Below, in pieces: positions 11,323 through 23,723 of a DNA stretch of 64,000 nucleotides. The notes beneath the pieces are model-generated. The model made no database searches, had not been told where the DNA came from, and saw only the letters and a program-made list of their open reading frames with translations. The DNA is from Tenebrio molitor (Eukaryota > Arthropoda > Insecta > Coleoptera > Tenebrionidae): NCBI RefSeq assembly GCF_963966145.1, contig NC_091048.1, forward strand, positions 21,390,001-21,454,000, read 5' to 3'. Position 1 is the first letter of the stretch. Every line of letters begins with the position of its first letter. Both the position numbers and the translations under genes were made by a program.

Positions 11323-11486
11323 TATTAGCGCCAAGACGTACCGCATTACGTGTCCAAGTGGTGATTCTGTATAGTAGTGCTAGGCTTACACATTCTTAAG
11401 TGCGGACCGCACCCCTGCAGATTGACTACGCGCCTCGATCAGTGCGGACGCATTATTATTTAAGCTTTTAAGATTAAAAGCTAACA
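11323..11486 (+). repeat. 3' LTR
   Basis: This 164-base copy of the 5' LTR differs only in the second base (TA in place of TG) by eye comparison. It is followed by the target duplicate AATGT at 11487-11491. A purine-rich tract (GGGCCGAGAG) lies about 25 bases upstream, a weak candidate for the plus-strand primer. Confidence 0.88.
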
Positions 11487-11537
11487 AATGTTTTTTAAGA
11501 CTTTGCCCAAACAAACACGGAAAACGTTATTCAATAT

Positions 11538-11642
11538 TCGTGCGCTGTCACTTTTCAGGTATTCGGCCTGTTTTAAACACTCGGCTGACGCCTCGTGTTT
11601 CAAATTTTGGCCTAATACCTGAAATGTAATCTGACAGCGCTC
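11538..11642. repeat. Hairpin of the ACTCG family
   Basis: The outer arms TGCGCTGTCA and TGACAGCGC, then TTTCAGGTATT and AATACCTGAAA, then CGGCC and GGCC, then TTTTAAACACTCGG and CCTCGTGTTTCAAA, form a stem of about 45 bases. The central core is CTGACGC. Confidence 0.8.
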
Positions 11643-12477
11643 CTCATATGAATTTAACTATTCACGCCGAGACGCAGGTCGAGGCAGTAAATGCCTTAGA
11701 ATGCACAAAAACATCTTCACGCACCAATTATAAACAATATATTTTCTATAATTGCTTTCAGAACTAAATTTTAAAATTCAAATTTTTGTAGGAAATCTAA
11801 AGTATCAAAGCAGTGACTATGTTGCTAGGTAACTAATAGAAAACAATGCGTGAAGTGAAAAACAGAAAAGCTTAAATGTGTGAAATCGCATTTCACGCAC
11901 TGTTATGTATGGTTTCTATAGTGTCAATCTTACAACAGTGTGAAAAAAAACAGAATGTGTCGTAAAGACGCATGATAGAAGTGAAACTTTTGTATTACAG
12001 GGAAACATTGTAATTATTCATCAATCACTTTTAAATAGCATATTCACAACAAACTTGTATATTTTAATGAAAATAAATTATAAACAACGATAATACTAAA
12101 CAATATCGAAATGTGTAACTCATTGTTCATTTTTAAGCCTCCAAATCAAAGAGAGGACATTATCGATAAATGCCGTGAGTGTGACAAAGACAGAGACACT
12201 GTTTCCACTCGACCCAATAGTGTTTACCCCCACCACTTTTCGTCACACAAAAAGGTTGCCGATCAGAATTTCAAGACCCTCCCATAAAAAGTTTCACTTC
12301 AAAAAGTATGTAAGAAAATTACACACTTCACGGATAGATAACTGTGCGTGAATACCAGTTTTTTAACTACCAAAAATTGTCAGAAAATAGTAACAACGCT
12401 TTTCATTAAAAAATATACTTAATTTTGAGTTAACTATTTGTTCTATCGACTGACACAATTGTTCTATGCGTTAGATG

Positions 12478-12609
12478 TATCGGGTGTTCATTTCAATTTC
12501 CGGTAAAAGTTGGCATTGAAGAGTCGATTGTGAACGCACTACGGATAACGGCTCACAATCGACTCTTCAGCGCCAACTTTGACCGGAAATTTAAATGAAC
12601 ACCCGATAT
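12478..12609. mobile_element. Palindromic MITE 'TCGGGTGTTCATTT', copy 1
   Basis: The whole 130-base unit is one hairpin: CGGGTGTTCATTTCAATTTC pairs with GAAATTTAAATGAACACCCG, and AAGAGTCGATTGTGA pairs with TCACAATCGACTCTT. Related copies are at 28263-28460 and, as a partial copy, at 60688-60785. Confidence 0.85.
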
Positions 12610-14816
12610 ACTCGTATACATGTTACATGTACTTCTATCAGCAATACTAACAAAGTGCAAACTTTAGTTGATTTTTAAATCACCTAGAACTAGAGCACTT
12701 ACGTGTGCGTGAAGCTATTCGTCCTGCATATAAGGAAATCGTCAATAAAATTACAGAGATTTAATGTGATCCTTTTGCTTATATTTATAATTTTTATGGT
12801 GTCATAATTTGATTTTATTTTTGGTGCGCCACTAGCAAGTTTCTCACAAGCCAGCAACTTAGATCGCCCAGATTGCTAGAGTTGAGCTCTTATTTGGCAC
12901 GTGACCTCGTCCACCTTGTAAGATAAGCTGACCACATGCACGCACGATATAGTGTAAACACTTGTATACACTGGGCTCCAGAAAAATCCTTCTGTTTCTA
13001 ATCCACATACATAAAAATTTCTATCTTTTGATATATTACGGCGTTCAGCTTACTAACTAGACTGGTGAATATTCATGAGCGGGACACCCTTCGTTACCGT
13101 TATTTCTTCAAAATGGACTTTACCATGCATCTAATTGGCGACTTAAAGAAATCAATAAGAAACGAATGTGGTTAAGCTCCTATTACTCATTTTTCCACCG
13201 TCCCTCGTATAATGAAAATGCACATTTCCTTAATGGCCTGACCAGACCACACCTTATTAAAAATCGAAGGAGAGGAGTTTATATGCAACTGTTTGCATGA
13301 TTGAAACTGTGCTTCGCCTTGCTTTTGCCCCAATTCTTCACAATATTGAGTACAACTGACGGCCAGTCCAATATGCAAATTTGTCGCTGCCTCTGATCTA
13401 GATAACGAAGAAAAACTATTTATATCATGTGCAGACATGAAAATCAACAACTTTATTTAATACGAGAACACGAAAAATAGAAAAAATTGCGATTGATTGC
13501 TAACCCAAATAAATCCAGTTGACAACTGACCCATATTGCATTAATATCCATTCATTAACCTCGAAACGGGACGCCTTAAACGAAATCGCACGCAAAACTA
13601 ATAGCTCGCTTATTTTTTTATAGTCTAAAATTATCCTTGAGTTTATTTATTTCTTAATAACACATAGGAAAAGCAATTTGTCAGAACAACCAGTGACGGC
13701 AGTGACAAACAAAATTGCTGTCGCAGTTTAGTTCACCTGTTTACGCCCTGTCCCACATCAGAAGCTAGAAATAGTTGGGTCAAGTTACGACAATGATTGT
13801 TGGTTTGATCTTGTCGAATCGCGGCGATTTCCTTCAACGTTTACGTGGCTTGAAGCATAAAACCAAGCTTTTATGAAGCCTCGTTAGCCTTTTCAGGATT
13901 AGCATTCACTTAGACATGGAGTTTTTCAATGAGCTTCTGGGATTCTTGAATAAAATCACGAATGTAAACAAAGCTGGTCCGGTCGGCATGCGAGCTTTAA
14001 GCTTTTCGCTACGCGCCGTCCGAGCTGGGGGGAAAGGGAAATGGCGATTTCAAGGGCACACAATCCGCTCTCGCTCCGGTTTCCTGAGCTTTGAGGTCAG
14101 TGCCGTTCCTGTCATTAAGGGACACGCTAGCTCGCTTTTTGGGATGTCGGGATAGAATTTTTTTGCTCATAAATTACAAAGAAGGTGCGGCCTTGATGCT
14201 GCATAATAAGACGTATTTAAAGAGGAAATTGTTGCAGGACTCATCAAGGACATGTGAATTTTTTAAATTATGGCCTGCCGAAGCACGAAATAAATGCATA
14301 ATTTATGTGACTTAAAAGTAAGTGATTTAATTACTTCGGGCTCGCGATAGAGGGATTAGCGATTCTTTACAGATTTTTTAAAGAAATCAGTTGATTTAAA
14401 ATTTTCGCTAATGTTTCTGTGAAATACACAGAAATTTATTCTACAAAATATTTGGTTGTAGTTTAATTCGATTAGTCTAAAGATAACAAAACGATTTTTA
14501 TTTAATAACTTTTGATTTTTACCATCCCAAACAGTTCCTTGAAAAATTTTGTTACCGTATTTTTCATCTGCATCATTCATAATCCACTGGGTGTAGTAGT
14601 GAGGCAACCTGGCAACATACAAATATTCACCGCGAAGAGTTGATTACAATACAGCCTTGTATACAGTTTTTGCATTTGAATTAATATTAAGTTTTGATCG
14701 ATTGCATTCCTTCATCTAGAAAATCACCTCATAAATAGTTTAATCTTAAATAAATTTTCAGATAAATATGTGACATAGTTCTTAAAATACCCAAAGAGTT
14801 TTTCTATTGGGTGATT

Positions 14817-15093
14817 CAAAATGATTGTGGATAAGTATGGCAACTATTTACGTAAATTTATGTATAATTGTGTGGCAACTGTGTGGGTAGGATAGAATTG
14901 GCATTTCTTTGACAGTTCATAGTCGCGCAATTTTGAAAATTGTCAACGTGCAATGGTATAAAAAAAATCAAATGCACGCTTATTATATGTCATACAAATG
15001 TCAACTCTATCCCACCCACACAGTTGCCACATAAATGTTCGCACATAGTTGCCATACTTTTCCACAATCATTTTGTCATTTTGAATTACCCAA
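14817..15093. mobile_element. MITE with long inverted repeat arms
   Basis: TIRs TTGGGTGATTCAAAATGA and TCATTTTGAATTACCCAA are flanked by TA. The inner parts also pair (GTGGCAACTGTGTGGGTAGG with CCCACCCACACAGTTGCCAC). The copy is about 277 bases with no coding capacity. Confidence 0.85.
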
Positions 15094-15095
15094 TA

Positions 15096-17498
15096 CTTGT
15101 CATTTGAAATAAGGTTTAGCAAATGTGATATGCTGATGGGTGTTATGGAACCCGACTTAATAAATTTAATCACCAATAGAACTCTTTAAAATAAACATTT
15201 TTTAGATATTGATTTTTTGAATCGATTTTTTTTTTGCCCCTTATTTGACACTTCGCTCATGAGATAATCATCAATTGAGACGAAAGACTGAGTGAAAATG
15301 TTTTTGTGCGATAAAAACCCAACACTACAAAATGCACTAGAATACGTTAATTAGAGCATAATTTCAGCTCAAAAATGTTACTGCTTGAAGCATATATTTC
15401 AAATTTGAAATTTTATGTGCGCTAGGTAAGTTCTACTTTCTCTAAGTAGAATTTAGTGATTTTTATGTCAATCAATCTCTCGCTGGACAAACTTACTACT
15501 ACTAACAGTTTTTACTGTTTTTTATTGGAGTATTTTAATCGAGTAATTTTTTTTTCGTGCTTCGTTATAAATGGATGTGTAAACCCATGAACGGGTGTGA
15601 TTTTTAGGGTTCAAATTATATATCTGCATCTATAAATGATTGTCTGGTCCAGCTTCCTATGAAAATTTGTCAAATTTGGAATGTGCCGCTTTATATGTAA
15701 AATAAATTCGGTAAATTCTGAACGTCACATTTTCAGGTTAGGTTGTTGGCTAAATCCTACCCTCACAAATTTGTCAGTCTGTTTAGCTCTAAAACTGGAC
15801 GTATTTGCAATTTGTATTGAAAAATAGAAATTTTTGGTGTTTATTAACTATAATAAAAAACGAATATAAGCGTCAATTTGTCTCAATTAATTACGTCAAT
15901 AATTAAGTAAAAAATTTAACTTTTAAATTAATTATTTCTGATCACGTTCATAGTTTGCAAAATGTGATAATGAAAAAATTCACAAAGTCACGAATTGAGC
16001 AAATAAATGTCAGTTTTCAGTACTAATTTATTCTAATAAAATTCTGAATGAAAATAACTCATTTAATCATAGTGTTAAGTAAATGTAAAATTTTCATTGC
16101 GCAATAATTTACAACTTACCATAAATTAATATTTTAAATAAATCAGGGAGTTAAAGATTTTCATACATGTTTTGCATATCTTTATTGCGTTTTTTAAAAA
16201 TTATACGAGCTCTGTCAGCACGTGAGCTCTGAAGCCTTGCACAGCTCGGCTGCTGTACAAATCGTAGAAACGTTTATTTTGAATATTATTTTATTGTACG
16301 GCCTTAACACGAACAAAGAAATATTAAATCAAGTCTATATGATTCAAGCAGACCTGAAAAAGTTTATTTTAACAGAAGCAGACGCCTCTCCCATTTGTCG
16401 ATTATTATTACGTGATTTGATCCCCACCTAACAAAGGTATCTACCGGGACTCCCTAGAAATATGATTTATTACACCTAATATATTAGACTCTCCCATTCT
16501 TAAAGAGGAAATATCCTGAAATTTCCCCATTTATCACTTTCGTCCAATAAAGAAATCAACATGAAGAAAAATGTAAATATGTACTTTTCCAACCCATTAT
16601 TATTAATGAAATTACACATAATCTTATTGCCATTACAATTTACCTAATTATGACTTCATTACGGCAATATGCAAAGTGTGAATTCGGTGCTAATATCTAG
16701 TTCACGCCACTTCTTATTATATAAATTACACTGTGACATATATTCTCACGTCCTTGTCCCAGCAAGTACACTCTGTCATTTTTTAAGACCTTGCCGAAAA
16801 TTTTTACGGGGTGTTTCTGCATCACGATACTTGTACTTAACTTTCGTAATATATGTGCATATATTATACAATTTCCTTCTGAATATGTATTCTTTACTAT
16901 ACAAAATCAATGCCACACAATTGCTTCGACTTGTGGTCATTGCAGTTCCTAATTGCACGTGAAAACGCATCTCGCTTGCTTTATGAGACATCCTGTGCCA
17001 AAACTGCTTTGCTGCATAATGACACCATCATTACCCGCACCAGCAGGAGTCGCATCGAGTATGGTGGATGCGCCGGGAGAATCGGGTCGCTCTTGCAGAC
17101 GGACGTCTCCGGTGGACACTTTTGAGGTCAATTAACTCTGCACGGCCTACATAACGACTTCATCCACTTTATATGTAAATTCGTTCATATGTTTCGCGGT
17201 CCTTAAAAGTCCAAAACACATTTTCCGATATGAAATTAAAGTCGGTCACGATATGCAACCCCCTCTCGAACGACCCTTCATTTTTGACCTTGAGCTATCC
17301 CCTCCACTTCTTCATTAGCACAATCAGTTTATACATTATTTATCACAGTTACAATCGTTCGTGTCAAAGCCTTGGCTCATTCTTTCTTCGTGTTCGGAAC
17401 GGGCTGCTTCATCGAGCGTGAGCGGCCACTCTCGACGGATTTTTGCCACTTTCATTTAGTTTTTTTGTTTGAAGAGGTTGTTGTGTTGAGTGTCACAA
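15096..17498. other. Intergenic, upstream of DCX-EMAP
   Basis: No gene is recognised. 15448-15494 (TAGTGATTTTTATGTCAA followed by CAATCTCTCGCTGG) recurs near 41157-41200, so it is a repeat. The last 450 bases before DCX-EMAP are less AT-rich and probably contain its promoter. I cannot place a transcription start. Confidence 0.5.
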
Positions 17499-20400
17499 AT
17501 GTTTGATGATTTTGATTTGGACGACGACACTCCATTCGCTGTTGTGACCGTTCCCAACATGGTAAAGTGTATAGACTTAGTTTTTTGCAAATAGTTCGAT
17601 AGTGGCACTTGGTCTGCAGATATTTTCGCGAATGTGACGTATTGCCATTGATTCGTGGTCTCCATTTCACGATGCGGAGATTTCTCCAATATTTAGCCGA
17701 GAATATCACGCGAATATTTCATAATGTTTGCTATTTTTAATCTTCTAGGCTGCTAGTTATGGAAAGAAAAACGGAATATGGTATGCCGCCCCCGGGGGGC
17801 AAGGCTGGAGCAAAGCCACGAGCAGGAAAGCGTCGATCGCGGAAACCGACGCTCCTCCACCGGGAGGTGGAGGGACCATCAAGCCCAGCTCTGGAAGAGT
17901 AATTAGGATAATCAACAATATGGACCACACCGTCCAGGTAAATTTACAACAAAAACGCCTTTTCCAATAATTTAAAAAACAAGAAAAAATTATTATAAAG
18001 CGAGATTCAAGACGACGATAGCACGCATTTCATGCATGCAAAGAAAGAAATAAACCTTGCCTTATTATTGATATAAATGTTCTGGCTACGTCACTATAAA
18101 ATAATAAAAAAATCAATTTGTTTAAACAAAATCCTTTCTGCATTTAGTGCAGGGTCCTTCTGAACCTTAGGACGTCGCAACCCTTCGAGGAGGTCCTCGA
18201 AGACTTGGGCCAAGTCTTGAAGATGAATGGTGCTAAAAGAATGTATACTGTTTCGGGCCAAGAAGTGCGCAGTTTCTCGCAGTTACGTAACGAATTCGCT
18301 GATGTAGATACTTTTTATTTGGGAGTGGGGAGCGTTGGGGGCGGCGTAGGGGGTGTCATGTTGTCACCGGTTAGAAGGGCTCGATCGAGAGCGCCCCAGA
18401 CGGCCATCGTAGAAGACATTAGCAAACAAAGAAGAGCGAGGAGCAAGAGCCGACCGCGAGCTTTGTACGCACCAGAAAGTGAAATCGTCCGAACAAACGG
18501 TAAGTTTCTTTTTACCCCAACCGCCTTTGAACCACTCTTGCAGATTACACTTTACTGGAAGTTCTCAAAGAAGAACCGGTGAGGGTTACTATCAAGGGAC
18601 TGAGACGGACGTTCTACCCTCCGATCCACCACGCCCCCATGGACAGTACTCCCCCAGAAAAGAAAATGCAACTAGAATGGGTGTATCCTTTGAAGTTCAT
18701 AAACCTAGAAAACGTGCGCCAACTCTGATAAACGAAATTTATTCAAAGACACTGATGCATGTTTAAATGCAATTCTTTTCAAGGAAAGTGGAAAAAGGTG
18801 GTTCAATTTTAATACTTACCAACTTAATGGAGGTTTAATGACCACTCCTTAGACTCATTGTTGGCTAAAAATATTTAACTTCGAGGTCGCAAAGAAAGAT
18901 GAAGATAGTATTTAAAGCCACAGTTTTTTTTCTTAACTAGATTTAGTTACGGGTATCGCGGAACTGACTCCCGGCGAAACCTTTGGGTGCTTCCAACCGG
19001 AGAGCTTCTCTATTTCGTCGCTGCGGTGGCAGTGATGTACGATAGAGACGAAGAGGCGCAAAGGCACTACACAGGACACACTGAAGACATTCAATGGTGA
19101 GACCTTGCGAAGGCTTGACATTTACAGCAATTCCTGATTTCCAGTATGGACCTTCACCCGTCTCGTGAAATGGTAGCGTCTGGTCAGCGAGCGGGCCGAA
19201 ACAGGAAAACTCAAGCGCATATCAGAATCTGGAGCACGGAAACGCTGCAGACCCTCTACGTCTTCGGGATGGGTGAATTCGAAGTTGGTGTCGCCGCTGT
19301 TGCCTTCTCACAATTGGTATCCTCTCAAGCTTTCTTATTACACTTTATGTGACTGTTTTTTAATACAGAATGGAGGAAGTTATGTGTTGGCGGTCGACGG
19401 CGGAAGAGAAAGCATCCTGTCAGTGTGGCAATGGCAGTGGGGACACCTCTTAGGAAAAGTTGCCGTAAGTTCGAATTCCTCCAGTATTTCTCCAACTGTT
19501 TTGCCTAATTCATTCATATATAATCTGCATAAACACCACGTTCGTGCCGTCTCTCGCATAATGAGCTGACTCAGGCGTAAGGCGAGCGAAGATGTGATCC
19601 TTGAACTCGCGAAAGAAGTTTTCACCGAGTTTTTCGTGCTCGCGCACATATTTTTTGTTTTAAAATTGAAATTAAACACTTGGTATGATTGGTACAGCAC
19701 ACGAGGAAATGCTTCTTTTCCGAATCTCATAAATATTTACACCTGCGTGGGTTTATGAATATTCCGGAGCCGAATTTATCGATGATTGTGAGTCTTGCAA
19801 ATGTCGAACCTTGGATACATTTTCTAACTAAGAATTATTACTTCTGAGGCAACAAAATTGTTGCCCTCAGAAATGTAAGCGTTGAAAAATAGATGAAACT
19901 AAAGCAAATCTGCTGTTTGCATTGTTGAAAAACAACTATACCTCTATCAGCTAATAAGTTCTAGGAAATTACACTTTCGTGATTTAATATGCAAAGTAAT
20001 AAAATGCGTGTAACCGTCAAGGTAAAATTGCCAGTTCCATTACATAACTTACAAGGTAAATTGATGGTTAACAGACCCTTCAAGAAGAACTAACCGGCGC
20101 CGTCTTCCACCCCCTGGACGACAATCTCATGATAACGCACGGAAAAGGACACTTGACCTTCTGGAATCGACGCAAAGACGGATTCTTCGAAAGAACCGAC
20201 ATCATCAAACCTGTAAATCTCGGCGATCTTTTGGTTTTCTTTCCTATTTGAATCTTTGCAGCCCTCCAGAACCCTCATAACGGCGCTCCAGTTTGAACAA
20301 GACGGCGACGTCATCACAGCTGACAGCGACGGTTTCATCACGATCTACAGTGTCGACAGTGATGGCGCCTATTTTGTACGCATGGAGTACGAAGCCCACA

Positions 20401-21795
20401 ACAAAGGAGTCAGTTCTCTGGTGATGCTCTCCGAAGGGACTCTCCTTTCCGGCGGTGACAAAGACAGAAAGATTGTCGCTTGGGACTCGCTGCAAAACTA
20501 CAAAAAGATTACGGAAACGAAAGTGAGTAGGCTCATTGGGAGTACTTCGAGTACGGTATAATTTGCAGCTCGCCGAATCCGCCGGTGGTGTTCGATCTAT
20601 CTACCCTCAACGTCCTGGTCGCAACGACGGCAACATCTACGTGGGCACCACGAAAAATAATATTCTCGAGGGTTCGCTGCAGAGGAGGTTCAATCAAGTC
20701 GTTTTCGGACACGGCCGTCAGCTGTGGGGTCTGGCGGTCCACCCTGACGACGAAGTCTTCGCTACTGCCGGACACGACAAGAATATCGCGCTCTGGAGGA
20801 AGAATAAATTTATTTGGACTTTACAAGTACACTCGTTCGAGTTTAGTCTCGATTTACTTCAGTTGTATTTTTTAGGTTGCCTTTGAATGTATATCGTTGA
20901 GTTTCCACCCGTTCGGTGTTGCCTTAGCTGCCGGAAGCACCGAAGGTCATCTCATTATAATAAATACCGAAACTGGAACACTTATCAATACTATAAGGGT
21001 GTGCGGATCGCCGCTGAGCTGCGTGGGATACAACCCAAGTAATTCGTATTCGTTTCCAAACGAGTCTCTAAATTTAAATTTCTTGCAGCTGGCGATATGA
21101 TAGCGATAGCTTCGCAGAATGGAAGCATTTATTTATTCAGAGTGAGTCGCGACGGTTTCTCTTACAAAAAATCGAACAAAATCAGAGGGTCTCAACCCCT
21201 GATCCAGATGGATTGGAGCTCTGACAGTAATTTCTTGCAAACGGTCACTGCCGATTTCGATTTATGTTTCTGTAAGTGCTACTCTTGATTCTTGCGCAAC
21301 AATTTTTTTTCATTTGCGATTTTCAGGGGATGTGAAATCGCTGTCTCCTGAGAAGAGTCCAATAGCTATGAAAGATGTGAAGTGGTACACACAGAACTCA
21401 ACTGTCGGATTCTTAGTTGCCGGTATGTAACTGTCACTCTACCGTATCTGTCATTAACAGTATTTATTTTTAGGGATCTGGAACAATCGCTTCTACCCTA
21501 TGACATCAATAATAAGTACCGCGAGTCGATCAGCTGCACATGACTTGCTGATTTCCGGAGACACGGACGGTTACATCAGACTCTTCAGGTACAGAGAACC
21601 ACTCTTTGCGGTCATCTCGGACGTTGACGTTGTTGTTTTAGATATCCATGTTTGAGTCCTAAGGCAGAATACAACGAAGAGAAGGTGTACAGCGGCACCG
21701 TCGCGTGTGCGAGATTCTTGTTCAACGACAGAAACCTGGTGACAGTCGGAGGTACTGACGCCGCTCTGATGCTATGGGAGTTGACGGAGGAATAG
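17499..21795 (+). CDS. DCX-EMAP: DCX-EMAP: doublecortin-domain echinoderm microtubule-associated protein
   Basis: Fifteen coding exons join in frame to 842 codons plus stop: 17499-17561, 17749-17937, 18148-18499, 18544-18682, 18947-19096, 19145-19316, 19369-19464, 20075-20212, 20262-20522, 20569-20826, 20876-21038, 21089-21271, 21327-21422, 21474-21588, 21642-21795. All junctions are GT/AG and an in-frame stop precedes the ATG. Residues about 70-145 form one doublecortin domain (GRVIRIINN ... RMYTVSGQEV ... FYLGVG). A basic Arg/Ser-rich linker follows. The HELP motif is at about 244-275 (LEWVYGYRG ... LPTGELLYF). WD40 repeats fill about 290-842 (for example AGHDKNIALW, SGDTDGYIRLF, GGTDAALMLWEL). 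EMAP proteins bind microtubules through HELP and the beta-propellers. The Drosophila fusion with a doublecortin domain is needed in ciliated mechanosensory neurons, and the same role is inferred here. Extra 5' exons cannot be excluded. Confidence 0.93.
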
Positions 21796-22754
21796 CAGAA
21801 ACCCTCATTTTTCTACTTGCCTTCTATAGCTAGACGTCATTTTGACGATTACGAAGAATCAGATTTAGAATCATCTTTCGAAAATTCTTTTGAAGTTCTC
21901 AACATAAAATACTGAAGTACTATACGGAGAGCACAGGAAAAACATTTTCAATATCTCCGCACGTAATTAGATTCCTTTTGATCGACCCTTTTCGTTGACG
22001 TCACACATCTGCAGTATGTTCTACACATTGGTTTCAGTTCCTCGTGATTGTGGCGTCAATTCAGAAAAGATAATGTAACATTTAAGAGGAAATAAAAATA
22101 GAGTAAATAAGTTTTAATCAGGTGTTATACCTTTGCGTTAAAGAAGCACGATTTCTTAGATTAATTGAACGGCTTTTAGTTAACAGCGACAATTGAATAC
22201 TTAATTAGACTTACCTATTTGTAAAATAGAGAAAATGTTACCGTTGTTACTGTTTATTTTTCGATGACAAATAGTACTGATAAACGAATGAGAACATAAA
22301 GTGATAATATACCTCAACTTGCGATGTTAGGACATGTTATTGTATCATTCAAAAGCTTTAACATAATCAAATAAAAAATATATGAACATACAAAAACTAA
22401 GATTTACACGATACTTAAGTTTAATTAGATGATTATTTATGATTGTCTAGTTATAAATACACCTGGAAACTGCCAATAGTTATAGATTTTATTATACTGA
22501 AATACTAAGTGTAGAATAAAAGCAATGCATGATAGCTTCAAATATTTACCTACTAAAACTTTTTAATAATAAACAGTCTATTGTTACTACAAATAATTCG
22601 ATTTTTGTTTTATTAAAATCATTTTGGATAATTCGTTTAATAAATAATAATGCAGTTCTCGTCAGTGCGTTGGCGTTTCAAGTTTAGATTCGATGGCAAA
22701 CAGGGTGACAGTGCTCTAGTCTAACTTTTGACTTTGACTGACCTTGAAAGGAAA
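21796..22754. other. 3' region of DCX-EMAP and intergenic DNA
   Basis: AT-rich and non-coding. It should contain the 3' untranslated part of DCX-EMAP. A likely polyadenylation signal is listed separately, and nothing else is identified. Confidence 0.6.
22091..22096 (+). terminator. Candidate polyadenylation signal of DCX-EMAP
   Basis: AATAAA occurs about 295 bases after the stop codon, the first clear one downstream. In such AT-rich DNA the hexamer is common by chance, so this is only a candidate. Confidence 0.4.
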
Positions 22755-23042
22755 AGTTTATACTACCAAAGAATAAATACAAACAAAGAGTTAACACTGA
22801 TTGTGCATATCTACCCAGCTCTTCAATAGACTGACGAATAAATGTAAACAAAGTGAAGATCAGATTACTCCTCTGCGATAATTCACACCTCTATGTTTAC
22901 GTCCTTGTCAGTTGTCAGAGGTAGCTGAGATCTGGTCTTTGTTTTGTTTACATTTTTTCGTTAGTCGTTTGAAGAGCTGGATACACATGCGCGGCAAGTC
23001 TCAATTCTTTTTCAGTATTTATTCTTTGATACTACACTATAA
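22755..23042. mobile_element. MITE with inverted repeat arms
   Basis: Arms near the ends pair: TACTACCAAAGAATAAATAC with GTATTTATTCTTTGATACTA, and further in CCAGCTCTTCAATAGACTGACG with a complementary stretch around 22950-22985. The copy is about 285 bases and non-coding. Confidence 0.75.
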
Positions 23043-23291
23043 TAATAGTTCAGGGGTATTTCAATGAAGACCCACGTCTTCAGTGCTGTCAGTTCCTTTG
23101 TGAGATTTTTATGCGATATGATCCATAAAAATAAAAGATAAATGGCGACTATGGAAAAAATGTCTGAAAACGCACGGCGTAATTTAATAAACTGTCACTT
23201 GTCAAATTTGACGTTTATGTGAATTTTATTTAAAAGATGATTTTCTGTCGCAAATAACATGACGGAATCCTACTTCTGAAATGGAAAAGAT

Positions 23292-23594
23292 TGTATACTA
23301 AGGACAGCGTAACATTTTATCTGCCCCGCCCATTTAATTTTCTTAGTTACCAATCAAATAGGTTGTTAAGACGATCTGATTTACACAGTAAAAATTTCTG
23401 ACATTCGAATTGTCTGAATGACATTTTATTTTTTAGAACCTAAAACAATAATTGTGGACTTGACAGCAAAATTCTAACCTTAACTTTTTGACGTGGCAAA
23501 TGTGATGAAAAGTTGTACAGATTGAATCTGGCTTTGATTCTGATTGGACAATTTTAGTGGGCGGAGCAGATAAAAAGTTATAACGGCAATACTA
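23292..23594. mobile_element. MITE 'TTATCTGCCCCGCCCA', copy 1
   Basis: This stretch of about 300 bases matches 31853-32149 in the opposite orientation over its full length. The ends are imperfect TIRs (ACATTTTATCTGCCCCGCCC and GGGCGGAGCAGATAAAAAGT). No ORF. Confidence 0.85.
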
Positions 23595-23723
23595 TAACTG
23601 GATTGATCATACACAACTTAGTTGGAATTTCAGCAAAACCTCTCTTCATCAATAATGTTAGTATGATTGACGCTACGCTATACGTCTTGAGAAGTTTTGT
23701 TTTCCATAGCCACCCCTTCTATA

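Larger units (their letters stand above)
7173..11486 (+). mobile_element. LTR retroelement, non-autonomous, young ends and decayed interior
   Basis: Two direct repeats of 164 bases bound a 4314-base unit. They start TGTTAGCGCC (left) or TATTAGCGCC (right) and both end GCTAACA. The flanks carry the same 5-base duplication, AATGT (7168-7172 and 11487-11491), which shows integrase-mediated insertion. By eye the LTRs differ at one base only. Inside, a gag-like region with a zinc knuckle and part of an integrase are readable, but no reverse transcriptase, RNase H or protease was found, and the interior has many stops. The integrase wording fits Ty3/Gypsy better than Copia. A 63-base tandem array lies near the 3' end. 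Confidence 0.88.
11492..14816. other. Intergenic, repeats only
   Basis: No gene is recognised. A hairpin (11538-11642) and a palindromic MITE (12478-12609) are present. 13700-14160 is richer in CpG than its surroundings and could be a promoter region, but I could not attach a gene to it. Confidence 0.5.

Noticed and set aside
13187..13450. 87-codon minus frame with a Gln/Cys-rich part (CTQYCEELGQKQGEAQFQSC)
   Set aside because: Composition is somewhat protein-like, but there is no known family, promoter or splice context.
13916..14155. 79-codon frame in a CpG-richer stretch
   Set aside because: Arg/Gly/Ser-rich chance ORF; no homologous motif.
16222..16431. 69-codon frame with VSSEALHSSAAVQIVETFIL near its start
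   Set aside because: It starts with GTG, has no ATG, no splice support and no recognisable family; kept out of the gene list.
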